The notes below the pieces were generated by a model. The model made no database searches and was not told the origin of the DNA. It saw only the letters and a program-made list of their open reading frames with translations. DNA of 64,000 nucleotides from Rhynchopus sp. YZ270_cl-10. Lineage: Eukaryota; Euglenozoa; Diplonemea; Diplonemida; Diplonemidae. The stretch spans positions 248,001 to 312,000 of the forward strand of contig OZ037895.1 in the NCBI GenBank assembly GCA_964035575.1. Reading direction: 5' to 3'. A program made the position numbers and the translations under genes. This document shows, one piece after another, positions 50,929-61,639 of this stretch (the first letter of the stretch is position 1; the number at the start of each line of letters is the position of its first letter).

Positions 50929-52962
50929 CTAACTTTCAAAGGGCTCGCCATTTGCGTCCTTTGAGGATTCATCCTCGAGGGAGATGTTGTGCATCTGCTG
51001 GTCGTCCAGTTGGCTGCCTACTGCGGTGTTGACTGTGCGTGGGTCGGACCCCATGCTGGCGTGGAGGGCGAGACCACCAGCCATGCCTTGGAAGCGTGCG
51101 TCGTTTGTGTCTTTGGGGGAATCGAAGATGTTCTCGTCTCTGTCTTCATGGCGACGGCGCTGTGCGTCACGGAGGGCAAGGAGAAGCGGGGTGTGGTCCG
51201 ACCCTTCGCGGAGCAGTTTCTGCACAACGCGCTCCCTGCGGAGGTCCGTCTGGGTGAGCTGCACGCACACGAAGGGTTTGATGTAACGTACGTCGGCCTC
51301 ATGCATTGTCCGCGACACCTTCCAGATCTTATGCCGCACCCTCCGCCACGTGGAGGAACAACAGTTTGTCTCCTCGAAGGTTGGTGGCGGGCCATATGTT
51401 GCCCCGACAGCATGCTGTGTCTCTTCTTCATCGAATAGGTCATCATGCGACGCAGCGTGCGATGCGTTGGTGTTCAAAGGGTCTAAAAGTTCGCTTCCGG
51501 TACGCAGTTCGGGTGTGTTGTCGTCGTCGTCTTCTTCGTCCACATCGGTGATGGACATCCGAGAGGCGCGTCTGGTGCGTACCCTTTGATCAGTTGGTGC
51601 CAAATTGAGGAGATTTAACAGTGGTTTCGCTAGACCTCCAAAAACAAAGACAGTAAGCATAACGGTGACTAATGTTGTGGTGACCAATTTTGCGCCGTTT
51701 TTTAATACTCCAGTGTTGGTGCCGTAGCATGCGAGTGCAAAGGCGATAGCGCCGCGGAGACCTGAGAACCACATAAAGATTTGCTCTTTGAACGTAATTT
51801 TTTCGGAGTTTTCATCGCGGAAATAGTTGGAGAGGCCGCAGAGGGGGAAGATGTTCGCTGCGCGGCCGAGCAGGATGACACCGAACGTTGCGGAAATAAA
51901 CATCGGATCCCATTCCAAATCTGTAGTCCAAAACGATGCCCCCAAAAACGCAAACACATACAGCTCCGCCGTCTCTGCTATCGCTTTGATAAGACGCGGC
52001 AGAAAAATTTTGTTTGACACAGAAATGTTGTGCAGAACCCAATGCTTCATCAGACGCCCTGCAACGAATATAGCCATGATCCCACTCAGCTCCAACGCCT
52101 GCGCGATGCTGTACGTCGACAGCGCTGACAACAACACCGTCACCAACTCAATAGTAGAATGCCCACGAAGGTCCACCACCTTAATAAACAACGCAGTCAG
52201 CAACGTAATGAGAATTCCCACAATAATGCTGCCAATAAAGACACCCCAGAACTTCAGAAACACTGCGATCACCCCTGCTGCAATTCCGGTTCCAGAACCT
52301 CCAGAATCTTCTTGACGGAGCATGCCTTCACATACCGTAAACAATACAATCGAAACCGCATCGTTAATCACACTTTCCCCAAAAACCAGATAAAACATTG
52401 AAGGCTTTGACCCAGGAAACACCTCCGATAGCACTGCAAGGGTAGCTACCGGGTCGACCGCAGATATTAAGGATCCAAACGCAAAGGCTTCCCAGAGAGA
52501 GATGACTCCTCCGGTTACCGGGCCGAATCCTAGGTAGAGGATGGTTCCGACGATGAGGGTGGAAATCATGGTTCCGACGATGGCGAGGATGAGGATCGTT
52601 CCGGTGTTCGATGAAAGAGAGGATTTGCTTGACGTAAGCGAAAACCCTGCTTCAAAAATGATTGGGGGAAGGATAATAAGAAAAAATGCTTCAGAGTTAA
52701 ACTTCGCCGCCGCACGCCCGAAAGAGGGTTTGATAAAATGCAGAAGTCCTCCGATGAAGAAACCGGTAAGAATAACGGCGCCGCACTCCGTCATCAACGG
52801 AATATGGTACTTCGAAATCAGCTTCACAGCGACAAACGCAAGGGCAATCATAATGCCTTGGACGATCATAGACACGGCTTCTTCTTCCAATTCCCCTTCT
52901 GCCTCGACAACAGGAAGTACCATGCATGGGACAATCCCCGCTATAGTATCGTTCACTCCCAT
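50929..52962 (-). CDS. Na+/H+ exchanger of the NHE (CPA1) family
   Basis: A 677-residue membrane antiporter swapping Na+ (or K+) for H+. About 11-12 hydrophobic segments (residues about 25-445) are followed by a hydrophilic cytosolic tail (about 450-677) rich in Arg/Asp. Signature residues: ILPPIIFEAGFSL, SAVDPVATLAVLSEVF, LVFGESVINDAVSIVLF (the ND pair of electroneutral exchangers), IFVAGRLMKHW and FSGLRGAIAFALA. It resembles the NHE6/7/9 and NHE8 type of endosomal/Golgi exchangers more than plasma-membrane NHE1. The acidic patch in the tail (DVDEEDDDDN) may be regulatory. One exon; acceptor-like CTTTCAG at 53004. Confidence 0.92.
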   Translation of the reverse strand: MGVNDTIAGIVPCMVLPVVEAEGELEEEAVSMIVQGIMIALAFVAVKLISKYHIPLMTECGAVILTGFFIGGLLHFIKPSFGRAAAKFNSEAFFLIILPPIIFEAGFSLTSSKSSLSSNTGTILILAIVGTMISTLIVGTILYLGFGPVTGGVISLWEAFAFGSLISAVDPVATLAVLSEVFPGSKPSMFYLVFGESVINDAVSIVLFTVCEGMLRQEDSGGSGTGIAAGVIAVFLKFWGVFIGSIIVGILITLLTALFIKVVDLRGHSTIELVTVLLSALSTYSIAQALELSGIMAIFVAGRLMKHWVLHNISVSNKIFLPRLIKAIAETAELYVFAFLGASFWTTDLEWDPMFISATFGVILLGRAANIFPLCGLSNYFRDENSEKITFKEQIFMWFSGLRGAIAFALACYGTNTGVLKNGAKLVTTTLVTVMLTVFVFGGLAKPLLNLLNLAPTDQRVRTRRASRMSITDVDEEDDDDNTPELRTGSELLDPLNTNASHAASHDDLFDEEETQHAVGATYGPPPTFEETNCCSSTWRRVRHKIWKVSRTMHEADVRYIKPFVCVQLTQTDLRRERVVQKLLREGSDHTPLLLALRDAQRRRHEDRDENIFDSPKDTNDARFQGMAGGLALHASMGSDPRTVNTAVGSQLDDQQMHNISLEDESSKDANGEPFES

Positions 52963-53003
52963 TTTACCTTTTGCGAAAAACGCAAAATAATGTTTTGTGT
53001 ATT

Positions 53004-53025
53004 CTGAAAGAAGATAGTTGAGAGA
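53004..53025 (-). promoter_or_regulatory. Putative trans-splice acceptor of the NHE gene
   Basis: Minus strand ctcaactatcttctttcAG with AG at 53005-53004, 41 bases before the ATG. Confidence 0.4.
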
Positions 53026-53245
53026 GGGGGATCGAAAGATCGTTTGTATGTTGAAAAATTGGCTGGATCTCTCTGTATTGCTTTGGCTTTTGTTTTTTTT
53101 GCCGAAAAAAGCATTTTAGTTGAGAGAGAGAGAGAGGGGGATCGAAAGATCGTTTGTATGTTGAAAAATTGGCTGGTTCTCTCTGTATTGCTTTGGCTTT
53201 TGTTTTTTTGCCGAAAAAAGCATTTTAGTTGAGAGAGAGAGAGAG
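53017..53245. repeat. Tandem duplication of a ~113-bp unit
   Basis: The unit (atcgaaagatcgtttgtatg, ttgaaaaattggctgg, tctctgtattgctttggctt, gccgaaaaaagc, tagttgagagag) occurs twice in direct repeat with very few differences. A partial relative (tctctctattgctttggtct, ggcgaaag) lies at 46125-46160. Confidence 0.85.
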
Positions 53246-53979
53246 GGGAGGGATTTGATAAATAAATATTTTTTTTTTGAATAGATAAAAGCAATAAATT
53301 ACTTTTTATTTAAAACAAAAGGCACTCCGTATCCAAAACAGGGGGGCAGTCTGGGGACAAAAACAGATTTCTGTATTGGGGAGGGTGGGAGTGTTTTGAG
53401 AGAGAGAGAGAGAGAGAGGGGAGGGATTTGATGAAATATCTGGTGTCTTTTTTTTTTGTTCATCGCAGTAACCACCGCGTCAGAGAAGCGAGAGAAGAAA
53501 AAAACAAAATGAAAAAAAAAAAAAAAGGACATAATGTGGGAGAAAAGGAAGAAAAGGGAGAAAAAAATGGGGAGGGGTGGTATTGTGGGTGTTTCTTTGT
53601 CGTTTTGTTTGTTTTGTTGGCTTTGACAAAAAAAAAAAAATAAGATTGGACCTAAGAAGCCCACTTCTGTTTTTGTGTGAAAAAGGGAGGATCTAGGGCC
53701 GGGTCTGCTTTTTTCTTTCTTTCTTCTCATTGTTTTTCTCTCTTTTCTAATTCGTTTTTTCACATCCATATTCCTTTTTGGTTTGTCCACTATTTGTTGC
53801 AAATCAACAAAAACCACTTTAACTTCGCTTTTTTCCATTATTTTTTTTTTGAGACGTTTCCCCCCATTTTTTATCTGAAAACTTTGCCATACTAGAAGAA
53901 TTCTCTTGCCTGGACATTTAGTGACCAAACTAAGAAAACGGCATTTTGTTTTTCCTTATTTTTTTTCTTTCAAAAAAAA
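53246..53979. other. AT-rich 3' flank of RAD50, no gene
   Basis: Low-complexity T- and A-rich sequence with a GA run near 53397. The open frame here is compositional only. Confidence 0.55.
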
Positions 53980-56900
53980 TCATGTAAAATCAGTGAACTC
54001 ACGCTCAGTGATTGTGGAGTATTGACCGTCGACGGATTTTGTAATATGGAAGACGGTTTCGGTACCACAGACACGCCCGATTCTGCGTACAAATTGCTCG
54101 TCGTGGGTGATGACAACGAGCTGGAAGTTTTGGTTGATTTTGCGCGCCTCGATGAGTTCTGTTAGCGCGTACGCGAGACTGTCGATGTTCTCAAGATCGA
54201 GGTTTGTGGTCGGCTCGTCCAGGGCAAGGATACCGCACTCACCGCAGAAGGCTTGACTCAGCGCGATGCGCACGACAAGACTCGCAAGCACCTTCTGCCC
54301 TGCACTGCACCGTCCCCGCATGTCCAGCGCCACGCCGTTCTTCACCATGACAACTCGATAGTTGTACGACCGCCTTGCCACAGCTGATTCGATATCACTC
54401 CGAAGCTCGATGTGGTCAATGTCGTTTCCTCTGTATGATGTGAAGTGAAGAGGAAAACGGAAGCAGAGTACCCCACAAGAGAGGTTCATAAGACGGGAGA
54501 CATACCTGTACGTGCGTATCCAGAGGTCGCGGATCACTTCGTTGACTTCCCCGATTTTCTCGTCGTGGTATTTTATGAGAGACTTGTCGAGGGCTTGGGA
54601 GTACTTCGCAAGGTCGTCGTCTGCGAGCTGTGCGGTGGTGAGGCGGATGAGGGTGCTGTTGTAGCGCTCGTCAATGCGGTCGTACTTAGTCGACTGCAGC
54701 TCGGTTTGGCGTTCGTTCAGAAGCTGTTCTGTTGCGAGCAGCTGTCCTTGGAAGGTGGCACGCTTGCGTTCCTCTTCAGACTTCTGCTCACGCAGCTTGT
54801 CCAGCGACGACCACACACCCTCGTGGTTGTGTGTGCGTTGTTGGATGGTCTTGCGTAGTGCCTGTAGGTTGTTCTCCCCATCAATGACCTCCTTGCACAC
54901 AGTGCGGTACTGCAGGTTTGCCTCCAGCTCCCGTCGCGTCTTCTCCTGGTTGTTCAGCTTCGCAGACAAGTCAAAGACCTTCTGTTCAGAACACTCCTTC
55001 TCATGTATCTTCATGCCCTGCTGCTCCTCCAGCTGTGTCACTCTATTTGCCATGTCTGCCGCCTTCTGCACAGAGTTGCTAGCAACGTGCGCCTTTACGT
55101 CTTGGACAAGCCCGGAGACCTTCGAAAAGCTTTCCTGACGAGACTCGACCTGTTTCGTGATGTCCTCTTCACGACGGTCGCCTTCTTCTCTTCGCCGTGC
55201 AAGCTCGTGTTCAAGGGAGGCTAGCTTCTGTTCGCGTGGCTGCAGCTGCGCTTTTATATCTGCACAGGTGTCGTTCCCTGTTGTGTACTCTGCGTGAAGC
55301 GCTTCGTATTGCTGTTTGACGGAGTCGCGTTCGGTGACGGAGTGTTGCTTCTGGTCGACGACACGGTGCTGCTGTTGGATCTGGTGGGCAAGAAGCGAGG
55401 ACACATTCCTCGCGCGTTCCAACTCTGCCATGGTCTCCTGTTGGTGCCCGACCACCTGGTTCAGCTTCGACTGCACCTCGTCAATCTCCTTCTCCACGAG
55501 GTCCAGCGGGCGCACACCCTCGCCGTACTGCGCAGCGATCTTGACCTCCTCACTTCGTATGCTCTCTTCGACGGCACGCCCGCTGGCCTCCTGCTCCTTG
55601 ATCCTGTTGGATAGGTACGTCAGCGCCTGGAAGTCGGTGATCTCCTTCGACAACGTATCGAGCTTTGCTGTGAAGCTGCGGAGCCCCTCCATATTGGTTT
55701 CGTAGGCGTCGTGCGCATTGCTCTGCTGCGCCTCGACAGCTTTGATCTCCTCTTTGATCCGCACCACGTCGTTGTGGAAGGGTATCAGGGTGCGCACTTC
55801 CTTTACCAAAACCCTGGTTTTGTCGAGAAGCGACTTCTTTGCCGCAATGGTTGCAGGCACTTCCTTGAGCTTCTGCCGCATAGTCTTCTGCATGACGGAG
55901 AGCTCCGACTCAGACATATCACGCGCACAGATGGGGCAACACCGCTCCTCCTCTGCCGTCTCTGTGAAGCGGTCGTGGCACATCTGCAGGGCTTCCATGG
56001 AGGAGACCGTCTTGCGTTCTTTGTCCTCCTTCGCCTCGGCCTTCTGCAGGAGGTCGGGTAGTGCCTTGTTGTGCTTCTCCGTGAGCGGCAGGTACCGTGC
56101 CTCCTTCTGTGCAGCCTCGCTGTCCAGCGCGTTGTGGCGTATGCTCAGCTCAGAGACACGCTGCTTCGAGACTGCAACCGTGCGGTCGTTCTCGGTAACA
56201 CTACGCTGCACCTTGGCGCGGGAGGCCTGCTTCTGTTCGATGGCAGAGCGGACGTCCTCTTGGTGCTGTGAGAGAGGGGGTTGGAGGGTTGGAGGATTGG
56301 AGGGGTAGGGTTGAGTTCAGTAGGGGGTATCACGGCAAAACAAAATGGAATGTGAAAATGTGAAAATCAGTGGAGAGGTGAGGGAAATGGGGCATACGTT
56401 GACAAGAATGTTCCGCCCTGCGAGGGTATGGAACTGCGATTCGAGGCTGGTGCGGAGGTCGCCTGTATTTTGTTTTTTTTTGTCGCATTTTTTTTTCCTC
56501 CGATCTTCTAACACATACGTTCCTCGACAGCAAGCTTTTCCCTCTGCTCCCTGAGCACCCTGAGACGGTGTGCTGCCTGCTGCTCGTCGCGTCTGCTTTG
56601 CGCGTCTGCACGGAGGGCGTCGCTTTGTTCTTGGAGTGCACCGTGCTGTTCGCGCAGGGCTGCGAGCGCCGCGTTAGTTGTGGCCTCCTCTTGCTGCTTG
56701 CTTTGCAGCTCTGCCTCGAGGGATGCTAGGTGGCGTGCTGCGTCCTCCTGCTCCTTCTCTGCAGCAGATAGTGCGTTGTATCGATCCTTGAGGTCGCGCA
56801 GCTTGGGGCGTGCAGACTCATTCTTGCATTCCAACGCTTTGAGCTCTGCAAGCATCTGGTCACGCTGCTGCCTTGCAGTCGACAGCTGCCGCTCCACGTC

Positions 56901-58259
56901 TTCCTGCGCCCAGCGGGCCTCAGAGCGTTCTTTCTCGCGCAGGCGTTTGAGCTCTTCCAGCTTTGCTTGGAGTGCGTCGAAGAAGGTAAGCATCGCAGCC
57001 TCGTCAAAGTCGTTCTCAACGTCGACAGTGACCTGCACCTCGGCAGTCTGCGCCATGGCGCGGAGCATGGTCTGGAGACGGCCCACCCTCCCGTCGTGCT
57101 CGCTCTTCTGTTTGAGGAGGAATTCGCGTTCGTTCTTGATGCGCATGATGTGGCCGTCGTTGTCGCGCACCTCCGCGGTGAGCGTGCGGACACGGTGCTC
57201 TGCGTCGGCGCGTTGCTGCTTGAGGGTGTCGAAGACGCTGTCGAATTTGCTGAGCACCTCGCGGAGTTTGTCATCTGATAGGAGAGGATGGGGATGAGGT
57301 GGATGAGGGGGAAGGAGGATGTAGAGTGGGGAGGGGGAAAGGGTCATACCTGATTCCTCTGAGACTGCTGCGAGGTTGCGTCCCAGCATCTCACGCTGGT
57401 GTACTAAGGCTTCGACCTGGCCCTGCAGTTTGATGGTGTCGCTCTCGAGCTGCTGAATCTCCTCCGCCTGCTGTCCGGTCTCGTTGATGTGTTGCTGGAT
57501 CTTTGCCACGACGGCGTCGATGCTCTTGATCTGTTCCTGCACACCGGAGATCTTCTTCTCTGTATCCTCCATCTGGGCACGCAAGAGATGTGCCTGCTCG
57601 CGCTTCTGCTTAAAAACCGCCAAATTCGCAACATGCTCCTTGATTTTATCCCTATTTTCCTTCCCCATCTTCCGCAACTCCTCCAATGCTTTTGTGTACC
57701 GTGTCGAAGAAAATATTTCGTCGAATCGTTTTTTCAGGGTTTTTGCGTCAGAAAGGGGCCAGTTTGTGTCGTCTTGGTGCAGGAAGATGACGTTGTCCAA
57801 GATTGGCTTGGATATGCCCAAAAGATCTGGCACTAATTTGTCAATGTCGCTGCACCGGTAGGATTGGGAGACGACGCTGCCGGTTTGAGGGTCGCGGGTT
57901 TGGAGCGAGACATCGAGGGTTTCAAACTTTTGTTTGTCCCGCATTTGCGTAAGCTGATAGGAACGACCTATGAGCATTTGCTGTCCAGAATTCGTACGGA
58001 ACTGTAAACGAATCTGCGCCTTCACCTCAGACTCCCCAGCAATCTTCGGGTCATGCACAAAAGCAGCCCCCTTAAGCGTATTCGCCGGCAACTCTCCCGT
58101 ACAGGCATTCCGCAATGCTTCAATAATAGTGGTCTTACCACATCCATTAGGCCCCAGAATAATCGTCAAAGGTTTCTGAAAGCGGATGCCCTGTCGCTCG
58201 GAGGAGTCTGGGTTGAAGGAACGAATGCCAGCTATCTGCAGCTGTTCGATGCACGCCAT
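53980..58259 (-). CDS. RAD50: DNA repair ATPase RAD50, five exons
   Basis: SMC-like subunit of the MRE11-RAD50 complex that tethers and processes DNA breaks. Exons: 57350-58259, 56519-57274, 56398-56462, 54506-56265, 53980-54430; 1313 residues, the usual RAD50 length. Introns are 75, 56, 132 and 75 nt with donors GTATGA, GTATGT, GTATGC and GTATGT. Walker A is GPNGCGKTT (36-44). The zinc hook is CCPICARDM in the middle of two coiled-coil arms. The signature motif is CSAGQKVLASLVVRIALSQA, and Walker B is GILALDEPTTNLD. The 65-nt exon 3 restores the frame (VEERDLRTSLESQ...NILVNHQEDV). Both 75-nt introns are stop-free multiples of three, so retention would only insert 25 residues. Confidence 0.95.
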
Positions 58260-58283
58260 TTTGCAAATGAAGGCAGGGGGGAA

Positions 58284-58312
58284 CTACAAAAAGAGAGAAG
58301 AAAAAAAAAACC
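58284..58312 (-). promoter_or_regulatory. Putative trans-splice acceptor of RAD50
   Basis: Minus strand T-rich ttcttctctctttttgtAG (AG at 58285-58284), 24 bases before the ATG. Confidence 0.5.
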
Positions 58313-58611
58313 TCCCCCTTTCAGGTGGTTTCCTTCCGTTTGCCAAACAAAGCTGGGGTGAATGGGATTGGATTTTTGGTGGAAGGGTTGGAAGGGTTGG
58401 AAGGGGGTGCGTAATATGCGTCATTTGGTATGTTCCGGGGTATCCACAATAATGGCGCTCGGGAGGGGTCGGTATTGACAGGTCGCTGGCACAGGGACTC
58501 TATACACACCCCCTGATATTGTATTGACAGGTCGCCGACACGTCGTGACACGTCGCTGACAGGTCGTTGACCGACTTCCGAAAGCACCAATCATAATGCA
58601 ACAGAAGAAAG

Positions 58612-58722
58612 TTGGCTTAAAATACAAAATCTCTCTCGTGAACAGTGTATCTTTGGTATGACCGGTACCGGGGTGGACACCAACCATGCAGTCTTCCATC
58701 CATTTCGTGGTTTGCATCTGAA
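58612..58722 (+). repeat. Family F2 copy
   Basis: ttaaaatacaaaatctctct, cgtgaacagtgtatctttgg, tatgaccggtaccggggtgg, acaccaaccatgcagtcttc, catttcgtggtttgcatctg: a nearly complete unit upstream of RAD50. Confidence 0.65.
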
Positions 58723-59104
58723 AAGTTTAGAAGATGGAACGTACGCCTGCTTGGTCTCCTTGATCATTCGTTATCGCACAGTATCAGCTGTGCGGAATAG
58801 CAACACTGTGTGTGGCGAGAGGGATAAGATTTGGGGGGGTAAAACTTTTTTTCTTCTTTCACCCAATTATCACGTTTTTTTTCCTTCTCTTTTCTCGACA
58901 AAAAACCTCCCGATCCCATCAACCAAAATTTCACTCCGCGCGCCCAGAAAAATAGAGGGGTAATGAAAAGCCTTTGTTGGGAAAGGGTTTTGTCAAAGAA
59001 AAACCGTCGCGGGCATATTATTTTTTTTTTTCTTCTTCTTCTTGAAAACAAAAGCTTTGTGTTACGTTGTAATACGTTGTTACAAAAAAAAATAAATAAA
59101 AAGA

Positions 59105-59155
59105 CAAACTTGTAAGATGAAATGTGCCTCTCGTGCACAATACACCTTTAATACA
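59105..59155 (+). repeat. Family F1 variant with TGTGC/GCACA stem
   Basis: gtaagatgaaaTGTGC-CTCTCGT-GCACAatacacctttaata: the loop is kept while both stem strands differ from the CTAAGC/GCTTAG copies. Confidence 0.6.
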
Positions 59156-59387
59156 CCATCGCTATCGTGCAAAAAAAAAGCTAAAAAAAGAAAAAAGCCA
59201 CATGCCCTGACTCAAACATTTCCCAAAGAAAGGGGCACAGGAAGACACTGGAAAACTATGAGGCATTCATTCTTCATTCCTTTTTTTATAGATAAATCGT
59301 TGGTTTTTAGTGTAGCAGGAATTTGTTACCACCTTTGTGCAAAAGCTCCACTGTTTTTCATTTTTTTTTTTATATTTGAATCAAAAA

Positions 59388-59440
59388 AGTTTATAAGATG
59401 ATCCTAAGCCTCTCATGCTTTAGTCACCTTGAAACAAAAG
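59388..59440 (+). repeat. Hairpin repeat family F1, reference copy and list
   Basis: agtttataagatgatcCTAAGC-CTCTCAT-GCTTtAGtcaccttgaaac. Other copies: about 12540, 23560, 29085, 29600, 30118, 38790, 40490, 41828, 43205, 47288, 49155, 49612, 59124, 59610, 59782, 59848 and 60100. Nearly all have the same orientation, opposite to the genes. Confidence 0.65.
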
Positions 59441-59769
59441 AAATCAGTATATTTTTTTTTACCTCTAGAACTCCTTGAAACCCGAAAAATCGGCCGTATT
59501 TGTGAGGTCACTAAAACTCCACTCCTGGACCACCTTTTCCCCTACGATATGTGTAGTGTTCCCTTTCCCCTTCCCAAGAGATCCCTTGTACACAAAAAGA
59601 AAGTTTGTAAGATGTGCCTCTCTCTCGTGTGCTCATATCTTTACAAAAAGGTTTACTTTAAAAAAAAAAAATTCCCCCCAAACAGAAAAACAATCCAACG
59701 CCATTGTAAGGTAATAAATCAGACGACTGTTGTAAAGGTATCCAAAAAAAAATGGAAAAACAAAAACTT

Positions 59770-59880
59770 TAATATTGAATGTGCCTCTTCGTGCACAGTC
59801 AATCAGAGTAAAAGAGAAAGACATTTGGTTACATGATGACCCAAACAGCTCTCTCGTGCTGTGGATCACCTTGGCCATAA
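59770..59880 (+). repeat. Two adjacent F1 variants
   Basis: TGTGC-CTCTTCGT-GCACA near 59780 and ACAGC-TCTCTCGT-GCTGT near 59848 followed by ggatcacctt. Stems differ on both sides while the loops stay close to CTCTCGT. Confidence 0.6.
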
Positions 59881-60253
59881 AAGGGGGTGGGGTAACTTGA
59901 AAGATGTATGTTCGTCACGCACATCTTGAAAAAAGTGGGGTTTTTAGGAAAGAGAGACCGGAGTACTAACTCATGTAGCGTTGAATGGAATTTCTTTCGC
60001 TACCCACAAAAAGGTGAGACGTCCCGAGCCTTTGTCAGGCTGTACGTTTCTCGTGTGTAGTTGAATGTCGCCTGGAAAAAAAAAACTTTTGAGAGATGAA
60101 TATGCCTCTCGTGAACACCAAGAAAGAAAAAAAAAAAACTAATTAAAATCACCTTCCCAACGCCCCCAACCAATTTTCACCTTGCAAATTAGTACGCCCT
60201 TCTTCCTCCTCTAAAAAAAAGGTAAAAAAAAAAAAAAAAAAAAATACTCAGAT

Positions 60254-61555
60254 CTAAGACCTGTCCTCGCGGATGAAGAGGATCCTGTCGTGGAGGGTGG
60301 CTTCGTTCAAAGAGTTGATCGCATGTGTCGCGTCCTGTTCGCTGGCGAACTCAACAATACCGGATCCCTTCGACCTGTGTGTTGTGCATTTTTTTGATAA
60401 ATCCGGCGGTTCAGTGCAGCTTCCATTCAGACAGGTCTTCCTTATTTTTTTTTTGAACGCAGAAAAATCATACCTGCCATCAGGTCCCTCGAAGATGTCC
60501 GCACGCACGACGGTGCCTGCCTGGCGGAAGAAGTCCTTGAGGTCCTGCCAGCTCGTCTGCCACGCAAGGTTGTTCACGAAGATGCGGCGGGAGGGGTCAC
60601 GGTTGTGCGCACTGAACCCATTGTTGCCGCCGCCAGCTCCCTGTTAGTCATTGTGTTTTATTGAAGTCACAAAAAATCTTAACGTACACTCTCTGTTGAT
60701 TCTAAAACGGGGGAGGGTAAAAAAGGCGTGAAAGGTAAATTGGGGAAGAGGTTGAAAAGTTGGAACGCTTCCTCACCCCAGATCACACTACAATACAAAG
60801 GTTTGGGTTTGAATAGGGTGGGTTCTTCTGACGATGAAACCTACTCCCTTCTAAACTTTTTTTTTTTTTTTTTTTTTTTTTTGAAAAATAAATAAAACTC
60901 CTCTCGAAATTGTTCAAGATTGAACTGAGAGAAAGAAGAAACCCCAAACCCTCCCAGACCAAACGGTCTAACCTGTTGTATTGACATAGTGTGGGGGAGA
61001 ATGAGGAGCACAAGAATCGTCTTCGCGCATACTAAAAGATTTCCTACGATATGTCACAAGTGTCATGTCACCGAAAAAAAAAAAACAAATCCATACCCTT
61101 CCACCACCACCCCGCCCTCCGAGGCCCCGTCCCCCTTTACTGCTGAAGCCGTTACCGTAGTTCCCCTTTCCTCCTCCGTATGCTCCCATGGCACGTCCTC
61201 CTCCTCCTCCGACCACTCGGGAGCCCTTGCCGCCACCTCCGCCACGTCCACCAAGGTCGCGGTCGTCTTTGTCTTGACGGACGAACATCTTGCGCCCCTG
61301 GAACTCTTGGTCGTGCATGATGATCATCGCGTCGGCAGCGATCTGCGGTGTCGTGAACTCCACAATGCCGCACCCAGCGCTGCGCCCCATGCGGTCGCCC
61401 TTCACATCCGCGTACACCACCTCACCGCAGTCCTTGAAGAAGTCCTTCAGGTCCTGCCACTGCGCCCTGTACGGCAAGTTCCCCACGTACAACCGCTTCC
61501 CGACAGTCACCTGCTCCCCAAGGTGCTCCACCGTCACTGTCAAGGGTTCTCCCAT
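60254..61555 (-). CDS. RNA-binding protein, RRM - Gly-rich - RRM, three exons
   Basis: Exons 61097-61555, 60474-60640 and 60254-60374; introns of 456 and 99 nt (GTATGG...TAACAG, GTATGA...CACAG); 248 residues. RRM1 (about 20-95) has KRLYVGNLPYRAQWQDLKDF and GCGIVEFTTPQIAADAMI. A Gly/Arg-rich linker (about 100-160, GGRGGGG type) follows, then RRM2 with RRIFVNNLAWQTSWQDLKDF and GSGIVEFASEQDATHAIN. The two RRMs are clearly paralogous halves (both WQDLKDFF), so the protein arose by internal duplication. Such proteins handle mRNA processing or stability. The first intron could hide another small exon, but the reading phase fits without one. Confidence 0.85.
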
Positions 61556-61577
61556 TTTGGTGTGTTTTTTTTTTTTC

Positions 61578-61615
61578 CTGGTTGGGGGGTGGGGGGGGTT
61601 GGGAAGTCGGGGGGG
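61578..61615 (-). promoter_or_regulatory. Putative trans-splice acceptor of the two-RRM gene
   Basis: Minus strand C-rich cccccccaccccccaaccAG with AG at 61579-61578, 22 bases before the ATG. Confidence 0.45.
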
Positions 61616-61639
61616 TGCTAATTTTGTGGGGGAAGTTTC

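Noticed and set aside
53299-53928. 209-codon minus-strand frame after the RAD50 3' end
   Set aside because: Phe/Ser/Lys-rich reading of homopolymers; no ATG context or domain.
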